Positions 1-8,464 of a DNA stretch of 64,000 nucleotides are shown piece after piece. Below the pieces are notes generated by a model that worked only from the letters and a program-made list of their open reading frames with translations, was not told where the DNA came from and searched no databases. Position numbers and translations under genes: made by a program. The stretch's first letter is position 1. The number at the start of each line of letters is the position of its first letter. This DNA comes from Bifidobacterium sp. ESL0800. GTDB lineage: Bacteria > Actinomycetota > Actinomycetes > Actinomycetales > Bifidobacteriaceae. The DNA is taken from the NCBI RefSeq assembly GCF_029395355.1, contig NZ_CP113913.1, positions 1,240,001-1,304,000 on the forward strand. Reading direction: 5' to 3'.

Positions 1-55
1 CAGAAAACGGCACATTTTCGTGATTATCTCTGCACGGACGCCGATGCCAGCCGAA

Positions 56-2941
56 CTACTCGGTGCGCAACGCTGTGGCTGGGTCCTGCTTGGCGGCCTT
101 GCGCGACGGGATGAGCCCGCCGATCAAGGTGAGGACTACCGACAGGACGATGAGCACAATCGCACCGGTCAGCGGCAGCGCGGCGTTGACCTGGTCGGTG
201 CCCATGAAGTGGTGCATCACCGCGTTGCCCGGCACGATCAATATCAGTGTGACCACAATGCCGATCACCCCGGCGCACAGGCCGATGATGCCCGTCTCGG
301 CGTTGAAGACCGTGGAGACGTTGTGCTTGGAAGCGCCCATCGCGCGCAGGATGCCGATCTCCTTGGTGCGCTCGAGCACCGAGATGTAGGTGATGATGCC
401 GATCATGATCGAGGAGACCACCAGCGAGACCGCGACGAAGGCGATCAGCACGTAGGTGATGACGTTGATGATGGTGGTCACCGAGTTCATCATCAGGCCC
501 GCATAATCGGTGTAGACGATGCGGTCCTTTTTCTTCGCGCCGTCGTTGTAGCGCTTGATGGCGTCCTCGATATCGTTCTTGGCGTCGAAGCTGTCGGCGT
601 AGATCTTGATGGAGCTCGGGGCGTCGCGGCCGATGACGCCGAAATCGGCGAGATTGCCGGAGTAGGTGCCGGTGGAGACGTATTGGTTGTATATCGAGAC
701 CAGAACATTTTCGGGGGCCGTGGCGAGATAGTTGCTGAAGGCCTGCGCCACCTGCTGCTCGCCCATGCCGGAAATCGCCTCCTGCGGATTGCTGGCCACG
801 GCGGCATTGCCGGCGGCGGCCGCAGCGGCATTACGCTGCCGGGTGACGTCGGCGGACTGGTCGGCACTCGCCGCTCCCATGCCGCCGGGCGCCTGGGTCA
901 TCAGCGTCTTGGCCATGTTCGCCTGGTCCGAGACGGGCAGCGAGGCGACGTAGGCCTTGGCGTTGGCGGCCTTCGTCGCGTCGTCGGAAGGCGCAAAGGT
1001 CATGCCGTTCAAGATGTTGTGGGTGCGATCGGCCTTCTGTGCGGCCACGATCTCACTGGATTTCGCGTGGTCGATCAGCTGGTCGGTGAGCATGCGCGTG
1101 TAACCGATTCCCGGCGCCAACGGCGTGGTCTTGGCATTGGCATCGGCACGGATGACACCTACGACCTTGAGTTTCACCGCGGACCCGGAGTCCATGAGCT
1201 TGCCGATCTGGTCGGCGTCGTTGCCCACATATTTGTAATGGCCGTCCGCGCCCTTGACATACTGGTCGGCTGCGGGCAGCAAGGTCAACGACTGGTTCAT
1301 CGCCTTGGAATAGTCGATGCGCTTGGTGTCGGTCTTGACCTTTTCGCCGCTGTTGAGCCGGTTCATCATGTCGTTGTAGTCGGCTGAAGGAAGCAGGCCG
1401 AGCTCGTAGACCTGGGTCAGCGGGATCTGGTTGTTCTTGTCGAGTACGAGGACCACCTGGTCGCTTGACTTGGGCCAGTGGCCTTTGACCATCCGGTAGT
1501 TGTCGCGGATCACCGAGCTGATGGGCTGCTTGTCGGCGTGCTCGCCGGGCATGATCTCGGCGAAGGCATCGGGGGCCTTGTTGGCGTCGGTTTTGCCGGT
1601 CAGCATCGCCATCTGTTTGGATTGCAGGTTCGAGATATCACCGGAGGACGAGTTGAGCCCGGCGATGGTGCTGGCCGCGCTCTGCATGCCCTGTGCCCCG
1701 CCGACTTTCACTCCGCTGACGTCAACGAGCGTGTCCTTGGAATCGTGGGTGAATACCGAGAATTTGGGGGCGTAGGAATATTGGATGCCGACGTCACCGA
1801 CATACTTGCGCACGTCGTTGCCCGGCTTGTCAAGATATTGCTTGAAGGGGCTCAGATTATTGCTGGTGATGCCGGAGGTCATCGACGAGGCGCCTTTGAT
1901 GCTGGAATCGTCGGGATAGATGCCGTTGCGGCTCTTGCCCGACTCGTTCTTCTTGGCATCGGCGCTGGCCTGGGCGGTGTTCATGATCTTGTTCATGTCG
2001 AAGGTCTGCTCGTTGATCTCGATGGGGTACGAGGTCAGCGTCTCCTTCTGGATGTCGGCGATATACCGGTTCACGCCTGTGGAGACGGAGAGGATCAGCG
2101 CGATGCCGATGATGCCGATCGAGCCGGCGAAGGAGGTCAGGATCGTACGGGCTTTCTTGCTCTTGAGGTTGTTGAAGCTCAGGGCCACCGCGGTGGCGAA
2201 GGACATCGAGGCCTTACCCATCGTGCGGTGGACGGCCGGCTTCTCGTCCGCCATTTCTTCGGCTTCGACGGGGCGTGAATCACCACGAATCACACCGTCC
2301 TTGAGTTCGACAATACGGTTGGCGTATTGATGGGCGAGGTCGGGGTTATGGGTGACCATGACGACCAAGCGGTCCTGCGCCACTTCCTTCAGAAGGTCCA
2401 TGATCTGCACGGACGTCTCGGAATCGAGCGCTCCCGTAGGCTCGTCGGCGAGAACGATGCTCGGGTCGTTGACCAACGCACGGGCGATGGCCACGCGCTG
2501 CATCTGACCGCCGGAAAGCTGGTTTGGTTTCTTGTTGATATGCTCGCCCAGGCCGACCTTTTCCAAGGCTTCTTTGGCACGCCTGCGACGCTCGACGCGG
2601 GAGACGCCGGAAATCGTCAGGGCCAGCTCGACGTTGGAGAGGATGGTCTGGTGCGGAATGAGGTTGTAGCTCTGGAAGACGAAGCCGACCGTGTGGTTGC
2701 GATAGGAGTCCCAGTCTCGGTCCTTGTATTTTCTGGTCGACGTTCCGTTGATCACCAAATCGCCGTCGTCGTAGCGGTCAAGTCCGCCGATGATGTTCAG
2801 CAGGGTGGTCTTGCCGGAACCGGACGGGCCCAGAATGGCGACGAACTCGTTGTCGCGCAGGGTCAGGCTCACGTGGTCGAGCGCCTTCTGAATGAAATCA
2901 CCGGTCTTGTATTGCTTGCTGATGTCTTTGATCTGTAGCAC
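56..2941 (-). CDS. ABC exporter, ATPase and FtsX-type permease fused (MacB-like)
   Basis: A 961-residue single-chain transporter of the MacB type, which couples ATP hydrolysis to movement of substrates at or beyond the membrane; the substrate is unknown. Residues 1-230 are the nucleotide-binding domain: Walker A GPSGSGKTT at 38-46, signature [14 protein letters not shown], Walker [13 protein letters not shown] and a His switch in MVTHNPD. A first membrane segment lies near residue 270, then a roughly 500-residue Ala/Asp-rich external region, then three C-terminal membrane helices around the FtsX hallmark loop ERTKEIGILRAMGAS. The start is GTG at 2941 with GGCGGGA just upstream. It is divergent from the ABC-2 genes at 3299 and stands alone. 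Its external region is larger than in E. coli MacB and I recognise no domain in it. The family call is secure; the function (peptide, antibiotic or envelope lipid export) is open. Confidence 0.93.
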   Translation of the reverse strand: MLQIKDISKQYKTGDFIQKALDHVSLTLRDNEFVAILGPSGSGKTTLLNIIGGLDRYDDGDLVINGTSTRKYKDRDWDSYRNHTVGFVFQSYNLIPHQTILSNVELALTISGVSRVERRRRAKEALEKVGLGEHINKKPNQLSGGQMQRVAIARALVNDPSIVLADEPTGALDSETSVQIMDLLKEVAQDRLVVMVTHNPDLAHQYANRIVELKDGVIRGDSRPVEAEEMADEKPAVHRTMGKASMSFATAVALSFNNLKSKKARTILTSFAGSIGIIGIALILSVSTGVNRYIADIQKETLTSYPIEINEQTFDMNKIMNTAQASADAKKNESGKSRNGIYPDDSSIKGASSMTSGITSNNLSPFKQYLDKPGNDVRKYVGDVGIQYSYAPKFSVFTHDSKDTLVDVSGVKVGGAQGMQSAASTIAGLNSSSGDISNLQSKQMAMLTGKTDANKAPDAFAEIMPGEHADKQPISSVIRDNYRMVKGHWPKSSDQVVLVLDKNNQIPLTQVYELGLLPSADYNDMMNRLNSGEKVKTDTKRIDYSKAMNQSLTLLPAADQYVKGADGHYKYVGNDADQIGKLMDSGSAVKLKVVGVIRADANAKTTPLAPGIGYTRMLTDQLIDHAKSSEIVAAQKADRTHNILNGMTFAPSDDATKAANAKAYVASLPVSDQANMAKTLMTQAPGGMGAASADQSADVTRQRNAAAAAAGNAAVASNPQEAISGMGEQQVAQAFSNYLATAPENVLVSIYNQYVSTGTYSGNLADFGVIGRDAPSSIKIYADSFDAKNDIEDAIKRYNDGAKKKDRIVYTDYAGLMMNSVTTIINVITYVLIAFVAVSLVVSSIMIGIITYISVLERTKEIGILRAMGASKHNVSTVFNAETGIIGLCAGVIGIVVTLILIVPGNAVMHHFMGTDQVNAALPLTGAIVLIVLSVVLTLIGGLIPSRKAAKQDPATALRTE

Positions 2942-3298
2942 GAATTCCCGCCGCCTCTATGTATGTGCGTGTCTTCACCCCACCGCACGTCGTCCTGCCA
3001 CTTTACCCCGACGCACGGCCCGGTTCGCCGTCGGCGAGCGGTATGGAGAAATTGCGCCGCCGCGTCGAAAAGCAGGAAAACCACGTGCGGAATCTGCTTT
3101 TGAACGCGCTGAGTCAATGCGATGCGTCAAAAAGCAGCGTTATCACCCTTGCAATCTGCTTTTTGACGCAATCACACACTTCCCTGCGTCGAAAAGCAGA
3201 GAAAGGCGGCGCGGCTGCCGCTTTTTGACGCGATGAGTCCGATATCGCTCACACAGAGCACCCGATTATCGCCGTGAGCGAACAGAGCCGCCCTCGTT
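2942..3298. other. Divergent intergenic region, 357 bp, with repeat array
   Basis: Separates the MacB-like gene (minus) from the ABC-2 ATPase gene (plus). I see no protein-coding potential. About half is taken up by the 62-bp tandem inverted-repeat array at 3061-3232; the rest should carry promoters in both directions. GATTAT near 3264 is a possible weak -10 for the plus-strand gene. Confidence 0.6.
3061..3232. repeat. Three tandem 62-bp units, each an inverted repeat
   Basis: Left arms of the form YGCGTCRAAAAGCAG start at 3061, 3123 and 3185. Right arms of the form CTGCTTTTTGACGCR start at 3094, 3156 and 3218, where the third copy reads CCGC in place of CTGC. Both series have a period of exactly 62 bp. 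The middle unit is a perfect 15-bp inverted repeat (3123-3137 with 3156-3170, 18-nt spacer); the outer units have a few mismatches. Because the flanking genes diverge, ordinary transcription termination does not explain it. A protein-binding array, an RNA-level leader structure or a small repetitive element are the options. Confidence 0.9.
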
Positions 3299-3340
3299 GT
3301 GAACAATGTTAACATCGTTTATGTGAACGCTGTTAACATC
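3298..3340. promoter_or_regulatory. Tandem operator-like repeats at the ABC-2 start
   Basis: The 19-bp motif TGTGAACNNTGTTAACATC occurs at 3298-3316 and again at 3322-3340, 24 bp apart. Each copy is an imperfect palindrome around TGTTAACA. They overlap both possible GTG start codons (3299 and 3323). A TetR regulator is encoded in the same gene set (5338-6066), so autoregulation by that protein is the natural inference. Confidence 0.6.
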
Positions 3341-4489
3341 AGACAGGGCGACACCGAACATGGTCTCGCGATCGACTGTCATCATCTGAAGAAATCATTC
3401 GGCGACCATCAAGTGCTCAAAGGCATCGATCTTGCGCTCCCCTACGGCTCGATGCTCGGGTTGCTGGGACGCAACGGCGCCGGCAAATCGACGCTTATCT
3501 CGATCCTGACCGGCCTGAGCCGGCAGAGTTCGGGGCGGGCGACGGTCTGCGGCATCGACGTCAAGCACTCGAAATCCGGCGAACTCGGACACGCTGTCGG
3601 GCTGGCTCCGCAGCAACTGGGCCTCTACCCGCAGCTGACCGCCATGCAGAATCTCGTGAACTTCGGCATGCTGCAAGGATTGAGCGGAAAACGCGCCAAA
3701 GCCCGCGCAAGCGAACTGCTCGAGATCTTCTCCCTCGAATCTCAAGCCAAGCAAAAGGCATCCCGGCTTTCCGGCGGCCAACAACGCCGCCTGCATACCG
3801 CCATCGCTCTTGTACACCACCCACGCCTGTTGTTCCTCGATGAGCCGACCGTCGGCGCGGATATCGACGCCAGGGCCAGCATCTTTGAGGCTGTCAAAGC
3901 CATTGCGGCCGAAGGCACCGCCATCGTCTACACCAGTCATTATCTCGACGAGTTCGAACGACTCGGGGCCGACATCGCCTTCCTCGACGGCGGACAAATC
4001 GTCGAGAGCGGCACACAACGCGAAGTCATCGACCGGCACGCCGAAGCGGTGATCGAGGCGACGTTCGAAGGTGGCACACAACCAGACATACCCGGTTGGA
4101 CAGTGGCTGACGCCCACCTGGAACGTCGGTATGGAAAGAGCGGCCCCGGCGAGGCGCTCGCCCAGCTGACAACCGTCTCCAACCGTCTTGGCCTGAGGCT
4201 GTCGGACGTGAAAGTCACTCGGGCCAGCCTTGAGAACGCCTACCATCACATCATCAGCGAGCCCGACAGCAAAGGTATCAACGATATTGCGGCTCAGATA
4301 AATACCGTCACCACAAGCAGCGAACCCAGCAAACCCACCGACTCCGAAATCCGCGATGAGGTCGTCACCGCATCCACCAAGAACGCCCCGAACGGGGCCG
4401 TAAAGGATTCCAGCGTCTCAGCCATGGCGCGCAACAGCGCTGATAACACCGCCAACAACCATACGCCAACCATGAAGGAGAACGACTGA
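3299..4489 (+). CDS. ABC-2 type exporter, ATP-binding subunit (DrrA-like)
   Basis: A 396-residue nucleotide-binding protein that pairs with the permease at 4489-5256 and probably exports a drug or small hydrophobic compound. Walker A is GLLGRNGAGKST, the signature LSGGQQRRLHTAIAL and Walker B LLFLDEPTVGADIDA. The last 100 or so residues are a Ser/Thr/Asn-rich tail with no domain I can name, longer than usual for DrrA-type ATPases. The start is uncertain: GTG at 3299 or GTG at 3323, neither with a Shine-Dalgarno sequence and both inside the tandem operator-like repeats, which suggests a leaderless or very short leader transcript. The stop overlaps the permease start (TGATG), so the two are translationally coupled; a TetR gene follows. 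Confidence 0.88.
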   Translation: MNNVNIVYVNAVNIRQGDTEHGLAIDCHHLKKSFGDHQVLKGIDLALPYGSMLGLLGRNGAGKSTLISILTGLSRQSSGRATVCGIDVKHSKSGELGHAVGLAPQQLGLYPQLTAMQNLVNFGMLQGLSGKRAKARASELLEIFSLESQAKQKASRLSGGQQRRLHTAIALVHHPRLLFLDEPTVGADIDARASIFEAVKAIAAEGTAIVYTSHYLDEFERLGADIAFLDGGQIVESGTQREVIDRHAEAVIEATFEGGTQPDIPGWTVADAHLERRYGKSGPGEALAQLTTVSNRLGLRLSDVKVTRASLENAYHHIISEPDSKGINDIAAQINTVTTSSEPSKPTDSEIRDEVVTASTKNAPNGAVKDSSVSAMARNSADNTANNHTPTMKEND

Positions 4490-5256
4490 TGTCACTTCAA
4501 CGCATTGGCGCCGCCACGCGCCTGAACCTCACCCTGCAGGCCCACGACCCGGCGGCCTTCCTCATCGACACCGCCGTGCCGATCATGCTCACCCCCTTCA
4601 TGGTGCCGGGCATGAAGAACACCCTGCTGGCCGAAGGCTATCGCAACGTCAACGGCACCGAGCTGGCCGTGCCCGCCTTCGCCATCCTCTTCGCCTTCTT
4701 CACCGTGCAGTTCATCGTCGAGATGTTCTTCGACGAGCGCAAATGGGGCACGTGGGACCGGCTGCGCGTCTCGTCGACTCCGGTCGGGCAAGTCGTGGCC
4801 GGCAAGATTGTGGTGGCGCTGCTGATGGAGGTCGCCCAGTTCATCATCGTCGTCGCAGCGGCCGTGCCCATCGACGGCTATCGCATCCACGGCGACTTCT
4901 GGGCGCTGGCACTGACCGCGGCGGTGTTCCTGGTGATGGTCACGCTCTTCGGCGTCGCGATCACTCTCTTCGCCAACTCGCAGATGACGGCCATCTCCAT
5001 CTCCGTGCTCATCGGCATGTTCGCCGCCTGCGTCGGCGGGGCCATCACCCCCGTGAGCACCTTCCCCGGCTGGGCCAAGCCCATAGCCAAGCTCTCGCCG
5101 ATCTACTGGACCTTGAACGCCATCGAGCGCATCAGCCTCAAGGGCGCGCACGTCGGCGATACCCTCAAACCGACGGGCATCATCGTGGCCGTGAGCGTAG
5201 TATTGGCGTTGTTGGTGCTCATCGGATTCCACAGGCAGGCCAAAACAGACCGTTAG
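4489..5256 (+). CDS. ABC-2 type exporter, permease subunit
   Basis: A 255-residue integral membrane protein with about six hydrophobic segments (FAILFAFFTVQFIVEMFF; VVALLMEVAQFIIVVAAAV; FWALALTAAVFLVMVTLFGVA; a C-terminal IIVAVSVVLALLVLIG). FFDERKWGTWDRLRVSSTP is the cytoplasmic amphipathic stretch typical of ABC-2 permeases (drug or polysaccharide exporters). The ATG overlaps the stop of the ATPase gene, and AAGGAGAACG just upstream supplies the ribosome site. It forms a drug-exporter style pair with the preceding gene; substrate unknown. Confidence 0.9.
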   Translation: MSLQRIGAATRLNLTLQAHDPAAFLIDTAVPIMLTPFMVPGMKNTLLAEGYRNVNGTELAVPAFAILFAFFTVQFIVEMFFDERKWGTWDRLRVSSTPVGQVVAGKIVVALLMEVAQFIIVVAAAVPIDGYRIHGDFWALALTAAVFLVMVTLFGVAITLFANSQMTAISISVLIGMFAACVGGAITPVSTFPGWAKPIAKLSPIYWTLNAIERISLKGAHVGDTLKPTGIIVAVSVVLALLVLIGFHRQAKTDR

Positions 5257-5337
5257 ACAATGAGGCGTGTCCGTTGCCCGGCTCTCCGATTGGGCTTACC
5301 AGTATCGGAAGCCGGACAACGGATAAGCGGGGAGCAT

Positions 5338-6066
5338 ATGACAAGCAAAGCCGAAGCGGGAAAATCCAGCGCCAGCAAAGGCAGGGCCACGCTCAACCGC
5401 GAGACGCTTCTGAAAAACGCACTGGCCATCGTGGATGAGGACGGCCTTGACGGCCTGAGCCTTCGAGCACTGGGCAAGCGCATCGGCGTCTCCTACACGG
5501 CCCTGTACCGCCATCTGCCCGACAAAAATGCCCTTTTGAACGGCATCGCCGAACAGATCTGGCGAGAAACGCTTTCAGGAGTAAACAAGGATGCCGATTC
5601 CATCGCCCGAATAGGCGGTGATTGGCACGAATACATCCGTTATTATGCGCTGCATCTGCACACCACGTTGCTGCGCCACCCCAACGCCGCCGTTTTGGTG
5701 GCCACGCACCCGATCGACACCCTGGAGCAATATCAGCTCCTCGCCGAGGCCATCAAACCGTTCATACCCATACTTGCCGACGAAAATCAACCCACGGACT
5801 TGCTGGGCCTGATCCAAGGCGCCACCATCCTGACCACCGGTTATGTGCTGGCCGAGGCCGTCGCTCCCTTCGGCGACAGCGAACGATCCACCACCGACCC
5901 TTCGGACGCAACACGAGAAGAAGCCATGCGTCAATCCCCCGAACTGGCCATGCTGCTGGCGCCGCTATCTGATACCAGTACCCCATGGAGCATGCAAGCC
6001 GAATACCGCAAAGCCCTCGACGCGCTGATAGACGGTTGGAACGGCGCGGCAACACAACGACGCTGA
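5338..6066 (+). CDS. TetR family regulator of the adjacent ABC-2 exporter
   Basis: A 242-residue one-component repressor. The N-terminal helix-turn-helix runs from about residue 20 to 65 (TLLKNALAIVDEDGLDGLSL, then RALGKRIGVSYTALYRHL), and the C-terminal part resembles the TetR_C ligand domain. I chose ATG 5338, preceded by GGGGAGC, because the longer frame back to 5260 has no ribosome site and no similarity to the family. It lies 81 bp after the permease gene on the same strand, so it is probably an autoregulated part of the exporter operon; the operators are likely the twin TGTGAAC/TGTTAACA repeats at 3298-3340. Confidence 0.88.
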   Translation: MTSKAEAGKSSASKGRATLNRETLLKNALAIVDEDGLDGLSLRALGKRIGVSYTALYRHLPDKNALLNGIAEQIWRETLSGVNKDADSIARIGGDWHEYIRYYALHLHTTLLRHPNAAVLVATHPIDTLEQYQLLAEAIKPFIPILADENQPTDLLGLIQGATILTTGYVLAEAVAPFGDSERSTTDPSDATREEAMRQSPELAMLLAPLSDTSTPWSMQAEYRKALDALIDGWNGAATQRR

Positions 6067-6257
6067 ATCCTTTGGTATTCCGGTAATCCGCAATACTGCA
6101 TCTTCGACTGGCGGCATGCGACTTTCTCAATCAGCCGCTCGTTCGCCCCATGGCATATTCCGCCGCCAGCCAATGATGGCCCATTCGCGCGGCATTCCAA
6201 CGCTGACACGAGGTATCTACTATCTCACGTGACCACAGGCCATGCGACATGACGATT

Positions 6258-6281
6258 GGCATTATAGTGAAAAGTAATGCC
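6258..6281. promoter_or_regulatory. Inverted repeat GGCATTA-N10-TAATGCC, possible operator
   Basis: A perfect 7-bp inverted repeat (6258-6264 with 6275-6281) overlaps the likely promoter of the gene starting at 6363; ATTATAGT inside it could serve as the -10. It could bind a dimeric regulator such as an HxlR or MarR protein, but none is encoded next to it. Confidence 0.4.
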
Positions 6282-6362
6282 GCACATCCACGCGGCAACG
6301 AACGGAACGTAAGAGCCGTGGATGAGATCGACCCACCCACACATCGCAAACGAAGGAACCAA

Positions 6363-6992
6363 ATGAGCAAGAACATTGCAGTAGTCGCCGCCAACGGCAA
6401 GGCCGGACAGCGCATCGTCGACGAAGCCGTCAATCGCGGCATGGACGTCACCGCCGTCGTGCGCGGCGAGAACAAGACCGACGCCCAGCACGCCATCATC
6501 AAGGATCTCTACGACCTGACCGCCGACGATCTCGCCGGATTCGACGCGGTGGTGAGCGCCTTCGGCATCTTCGACCCGGCGAAATTCGACGAATACAGCA
6601 CCTCGCTCAAGCACTTGTCCGACATCCTCTCCGGCACCGACACGCGCCTTTTGGTGGTCGGCGGCGCAGGCAGCCTCTACACCAACAAGGAGCACACCGC
6701 CCAACTCTCGGATTCGTTCCCCGACAACATCAAGGGAGTGCCGCTGGCGATGGGCAAGGCGCTCGACGCTCTGCGCCGCCGCGACGACGTGCATTGGACC
6801 TACATCAGCCCCGCCGGCGATTTCCAGGCCGCAGGCCCGCGCACCGGCCACTACGTGCTCGCCGGCGAAGACTACACCACCGACGCGGACGGCAAGAGCG
6901 CCATCAGCTACGCCGACTACGCCATCGCCATGGTCGACGAGATCGAGTCCGACCATCCGCACGACCGCGAGCGCATCTCCGTGCGCTGGTAA
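6363..6992 (+). CDS. NAD(P)-binding oxidoreductase-like protein (NmrA/SDR-a type)
   Basis: A 209-residue Rossmann-fold protein. The N-terminal VVAANGKAGQRIVDEAVNRGMDVTAVVR is a variant of the GxxGxxG dinucleotide site seen in NAD(P)-binding Rossmann proteins of the NAD(P)H-binding domain family. LLVVGGAGSLY and WTYISPAGDFQ are also typical of this group. It probably acts as a redox-sensing or quinone/flavin-related reductase; no substrate can be inferred. ATG 6363 follows GAAGGAACC. It is monocistronic and followed by tandem terminator hairpins. Confidence 0.82.
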   Translation: MSKNIAVVAANGKAGQRIVDEAVNRGMDVTAVVRGENKTDAQHAIIKDLYDLTADDLAGFDAVVSAFGIFDPAKFDEYSTSLKHLSDILSGTDTRLLVVGGAGSLYTNKEHTAQLSDSFPDNIKGVPLAMGKALDALRRRDDVHWTYISPAGDFQAAGPRTGHYVLAGEDYTTDADGKSAISYADYAIAMVDEIESDHPHDRERISVRW

Positions 6993-7003
6993 TCGGTAAT
7001 TTA

Positions 7004-7105
7004 TCAGGTCAAAAAGTGCGTTTAAGGTTTCCTAAAACGCACTTTTTCAATATGTCAGGTCAAAAAGTGCGTTTTGAGTCAGCTAAAACGCACTTTTTGA
7101 CCTGA
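7004..7105. terminator. Two tandem hairpins, bidirectional terminator
   Basis: The segment has two inverted repeats about 51 bp apart that share the core AAAAAGTGCGTTTT. The second has perfect 21-bp arms (7055-7075 with 7085-7105) and a 9-nt loop; the first is the same sequence with a shorter pairing (7011-7023 with 7034-7047). It sits between convergent genes, and each arm supplies a T-run for one direction, so a bidirectional terminator fits. The duplication is noteworthy, as is the shared GTCAAAAAG core with the array at 3061-3232. Confidence 0.8.
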
Positions 7106-7133
7106 AACACGTTCAACCCACACACCGCAGGCC

Positions 7134-8189
7134 CTATCCTTTCACCACAGCCTGCTTTCTGCGCAGTGAAGGGAAGTAGACGGCATTGATAGCGGGGATG
7201 CGGTAGAGCACCAGCGCCATGACGGCAATCAGCACCGACTTGACGGCGAAAATGAGGAACGGCTCGGCCTGATAGCCGATAATCGGCTGGATCTTGGACA
7301 TGATGGTGATCCAAGGCAGCACATCGTTTTCCAGCAGATGCGCGCAGAAAATCGCCAGCGTGTATCGCCCGATAAACGCCAATGCCCTGTTCAGGTATGG
7401 CAGCCAACGATCGACGAGTTGCGAGGCCCCGATGATGCACAACGAGCCGCATACCGATCCGACGATGGAGAGCAACGGGGTCTGCCCGTACACGTTGGTC
7501 GCCAAACCGAACGAGCTGAATTTCCATATCGCCAGGCCCCATACCGCCAGCGACGGCAGCCAGAGGACTGGCCAACGGCGGAAAAGCCCGATGACGTCAA
7601 ACCGTTTCCCGAGACATCCCAAATACACGAACAACGACGCCGTCAGCCCCGCCTGCACGCTGAACGGCAGCCAGACATAACGGGACGACAGATATCCAAG
7701 CGCGAAGAATCCAATAATCCACAAAGGCGTGGCAGGCAAGCGGTAGGCGATATGCACGAGCAGATGGGCCCAGAACAGCGCCAGAAGGAACCAGATGGCC
7801 CCGATACTCCTGGACATCGCAATCAACTCGTTGCCGGTATTCGCACCTGAACCGTACAACGCCGCGAGCAGCCAGGTACCCGTGACATGGGCCGTATCGT
7901 GGTGCAGGGCCAAGGCAAGCACGGCGTGAAGAACCACCACCGCGGCGGCGGTCAGCGCATAGGTGAGCAACAGCTCACGGGATTCCTTGCGCCAGGCGAA
8001 GGGACGGTCGGCATGCATGAAATAGCCCGACAGTATGAAGAACAACGGCATATGGAATGAAAAACAGAATATATAGACCAGCCGGGCCGCACCGCTCATC
8101 GGCACGACCATCAGCACGCTATGGCCAAGGACCACGCATATCATGGCAATGCCTTTCGCAATGTCGAAATATCGTATTCTCGAGGCCAT
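7134..8189 (-). CDS. Acyltransferase-3 family membrane protein
   Basis: A 351-residue polytopic protein of the acyltransferase-3/OafA-like family, which moves acyl groups onto sugars, lipids or peptidoglycan at the membrane. The N-terminus RIRYFDIAKGIAMICVVLGH carries the invariant family His; some ten hydrophobic segments follow, including FHMPLFFILSGYFMH, another family hallmark. The start is ATG 8189 with AGGAG upstream; the longer frame to 8447 runs into the TPP riboswitch region and is rejected. It is divergent from the thiamine operon and probably unrelated to it. Acceptor unknown. Confidence 0.87.
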   Translation of the reverse strand: MASRIRYFDIAKGIAMICVVLGHSVLMVVPMSGAARLVYIFCFSFHMPLFFILSGYFMHADRPFAWRKESRELLLTYALTAAAVVVLHAVLALALHHDTAHVTGTWLLAALYGSGANTGNELIAMSRSIGAIWFLLALFWAHLLVHIAYRLPATPLWIIGFFALGYLSSRYVWLPFSVQAGLTASLFVYLGCLGKRFDVIGLFRRWPVLWLPSLAVWGLAIWKFSSFGLATNVYGQTPLLSIVGSVCGSLCIIGASQLVDRWLPYLNRALAFIGRYTLAIFCAHLLENDVLPWITIMSKIQPIIGYQAEPFLIFAVKSVLIAVMALVLYRIPAINAVYFPSLRRKQAVVKG

Positions 8190-8379
8190 AGCCAATCTCC
8201 TGTGTCCAATCATCAACTGCCGCAAACAACCGTCTGCAGTATATCGTCGCCCCTTGCCTCCCTGCCAAATCCGCGACAGACGCATACTCCACTTCCAGAC
8301 CGTGACGGCAGAGTCCACCGCTTGTCCAATGAAGCGCATAGCGTCTTGAGCTGTAAGTGCAGGGGAACCTGCGAGACCG

Positions 8380-8458
8380 TTTGACACGGGAGCGCAAGTT
8401 GAGACGAGCACAACGCTCGACCCTTGGAACCTGTTGGTTAATACCATCGTAGGGAGAC
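8380..8458 (+). promoter_or_regulatory. TPP (thiamine pyrophosphate) riboswitch
   Basis: Conserved TPP-aptamer segments are visible in order: GGGAGCGCAAGTTGAGAC, then ACCCTTGGAACCTG, then the GGTTAATACC helix, then CGTAGGGAG. Compare the THI-box signatures CTGAGA, ACCCTTTGAACCTGA and GCGTAGGGA. A short hairpin (GCAGG ggaa CCTGC) precedes it. The 3' conserved AGGGAG is also the ribosome site of thiM (ATG 8465), so ligand binding should hide it directly and block translation. Boundaries are approximate. Confidence 0.9.
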
Positions 8459-8464
8459 GCGAAT

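Noticed and set aside
20..2938. Long open frames on the plus strand opposite the MacB-like gene (Val/Gly/Asp/Arg-rich products)
   Set aside because: Antisense shadow of high-GC codon use; no ribosome site, no family similarity, and the minus-strand gene is complete.
3061..3232. CRISPR-like array
   Set aside because: Only three units, each self-complementary, with degenerate arms and no cas genes; a hairpin repeat instead.
3360..3389. Short frame starting at ATG 3360 with an upstream GGGCG, as a leader peptide of the ABC ATPase
   Set aside because: Only nine codons, no leader-peptide features, and it lies within the ATPase coding region; chance.
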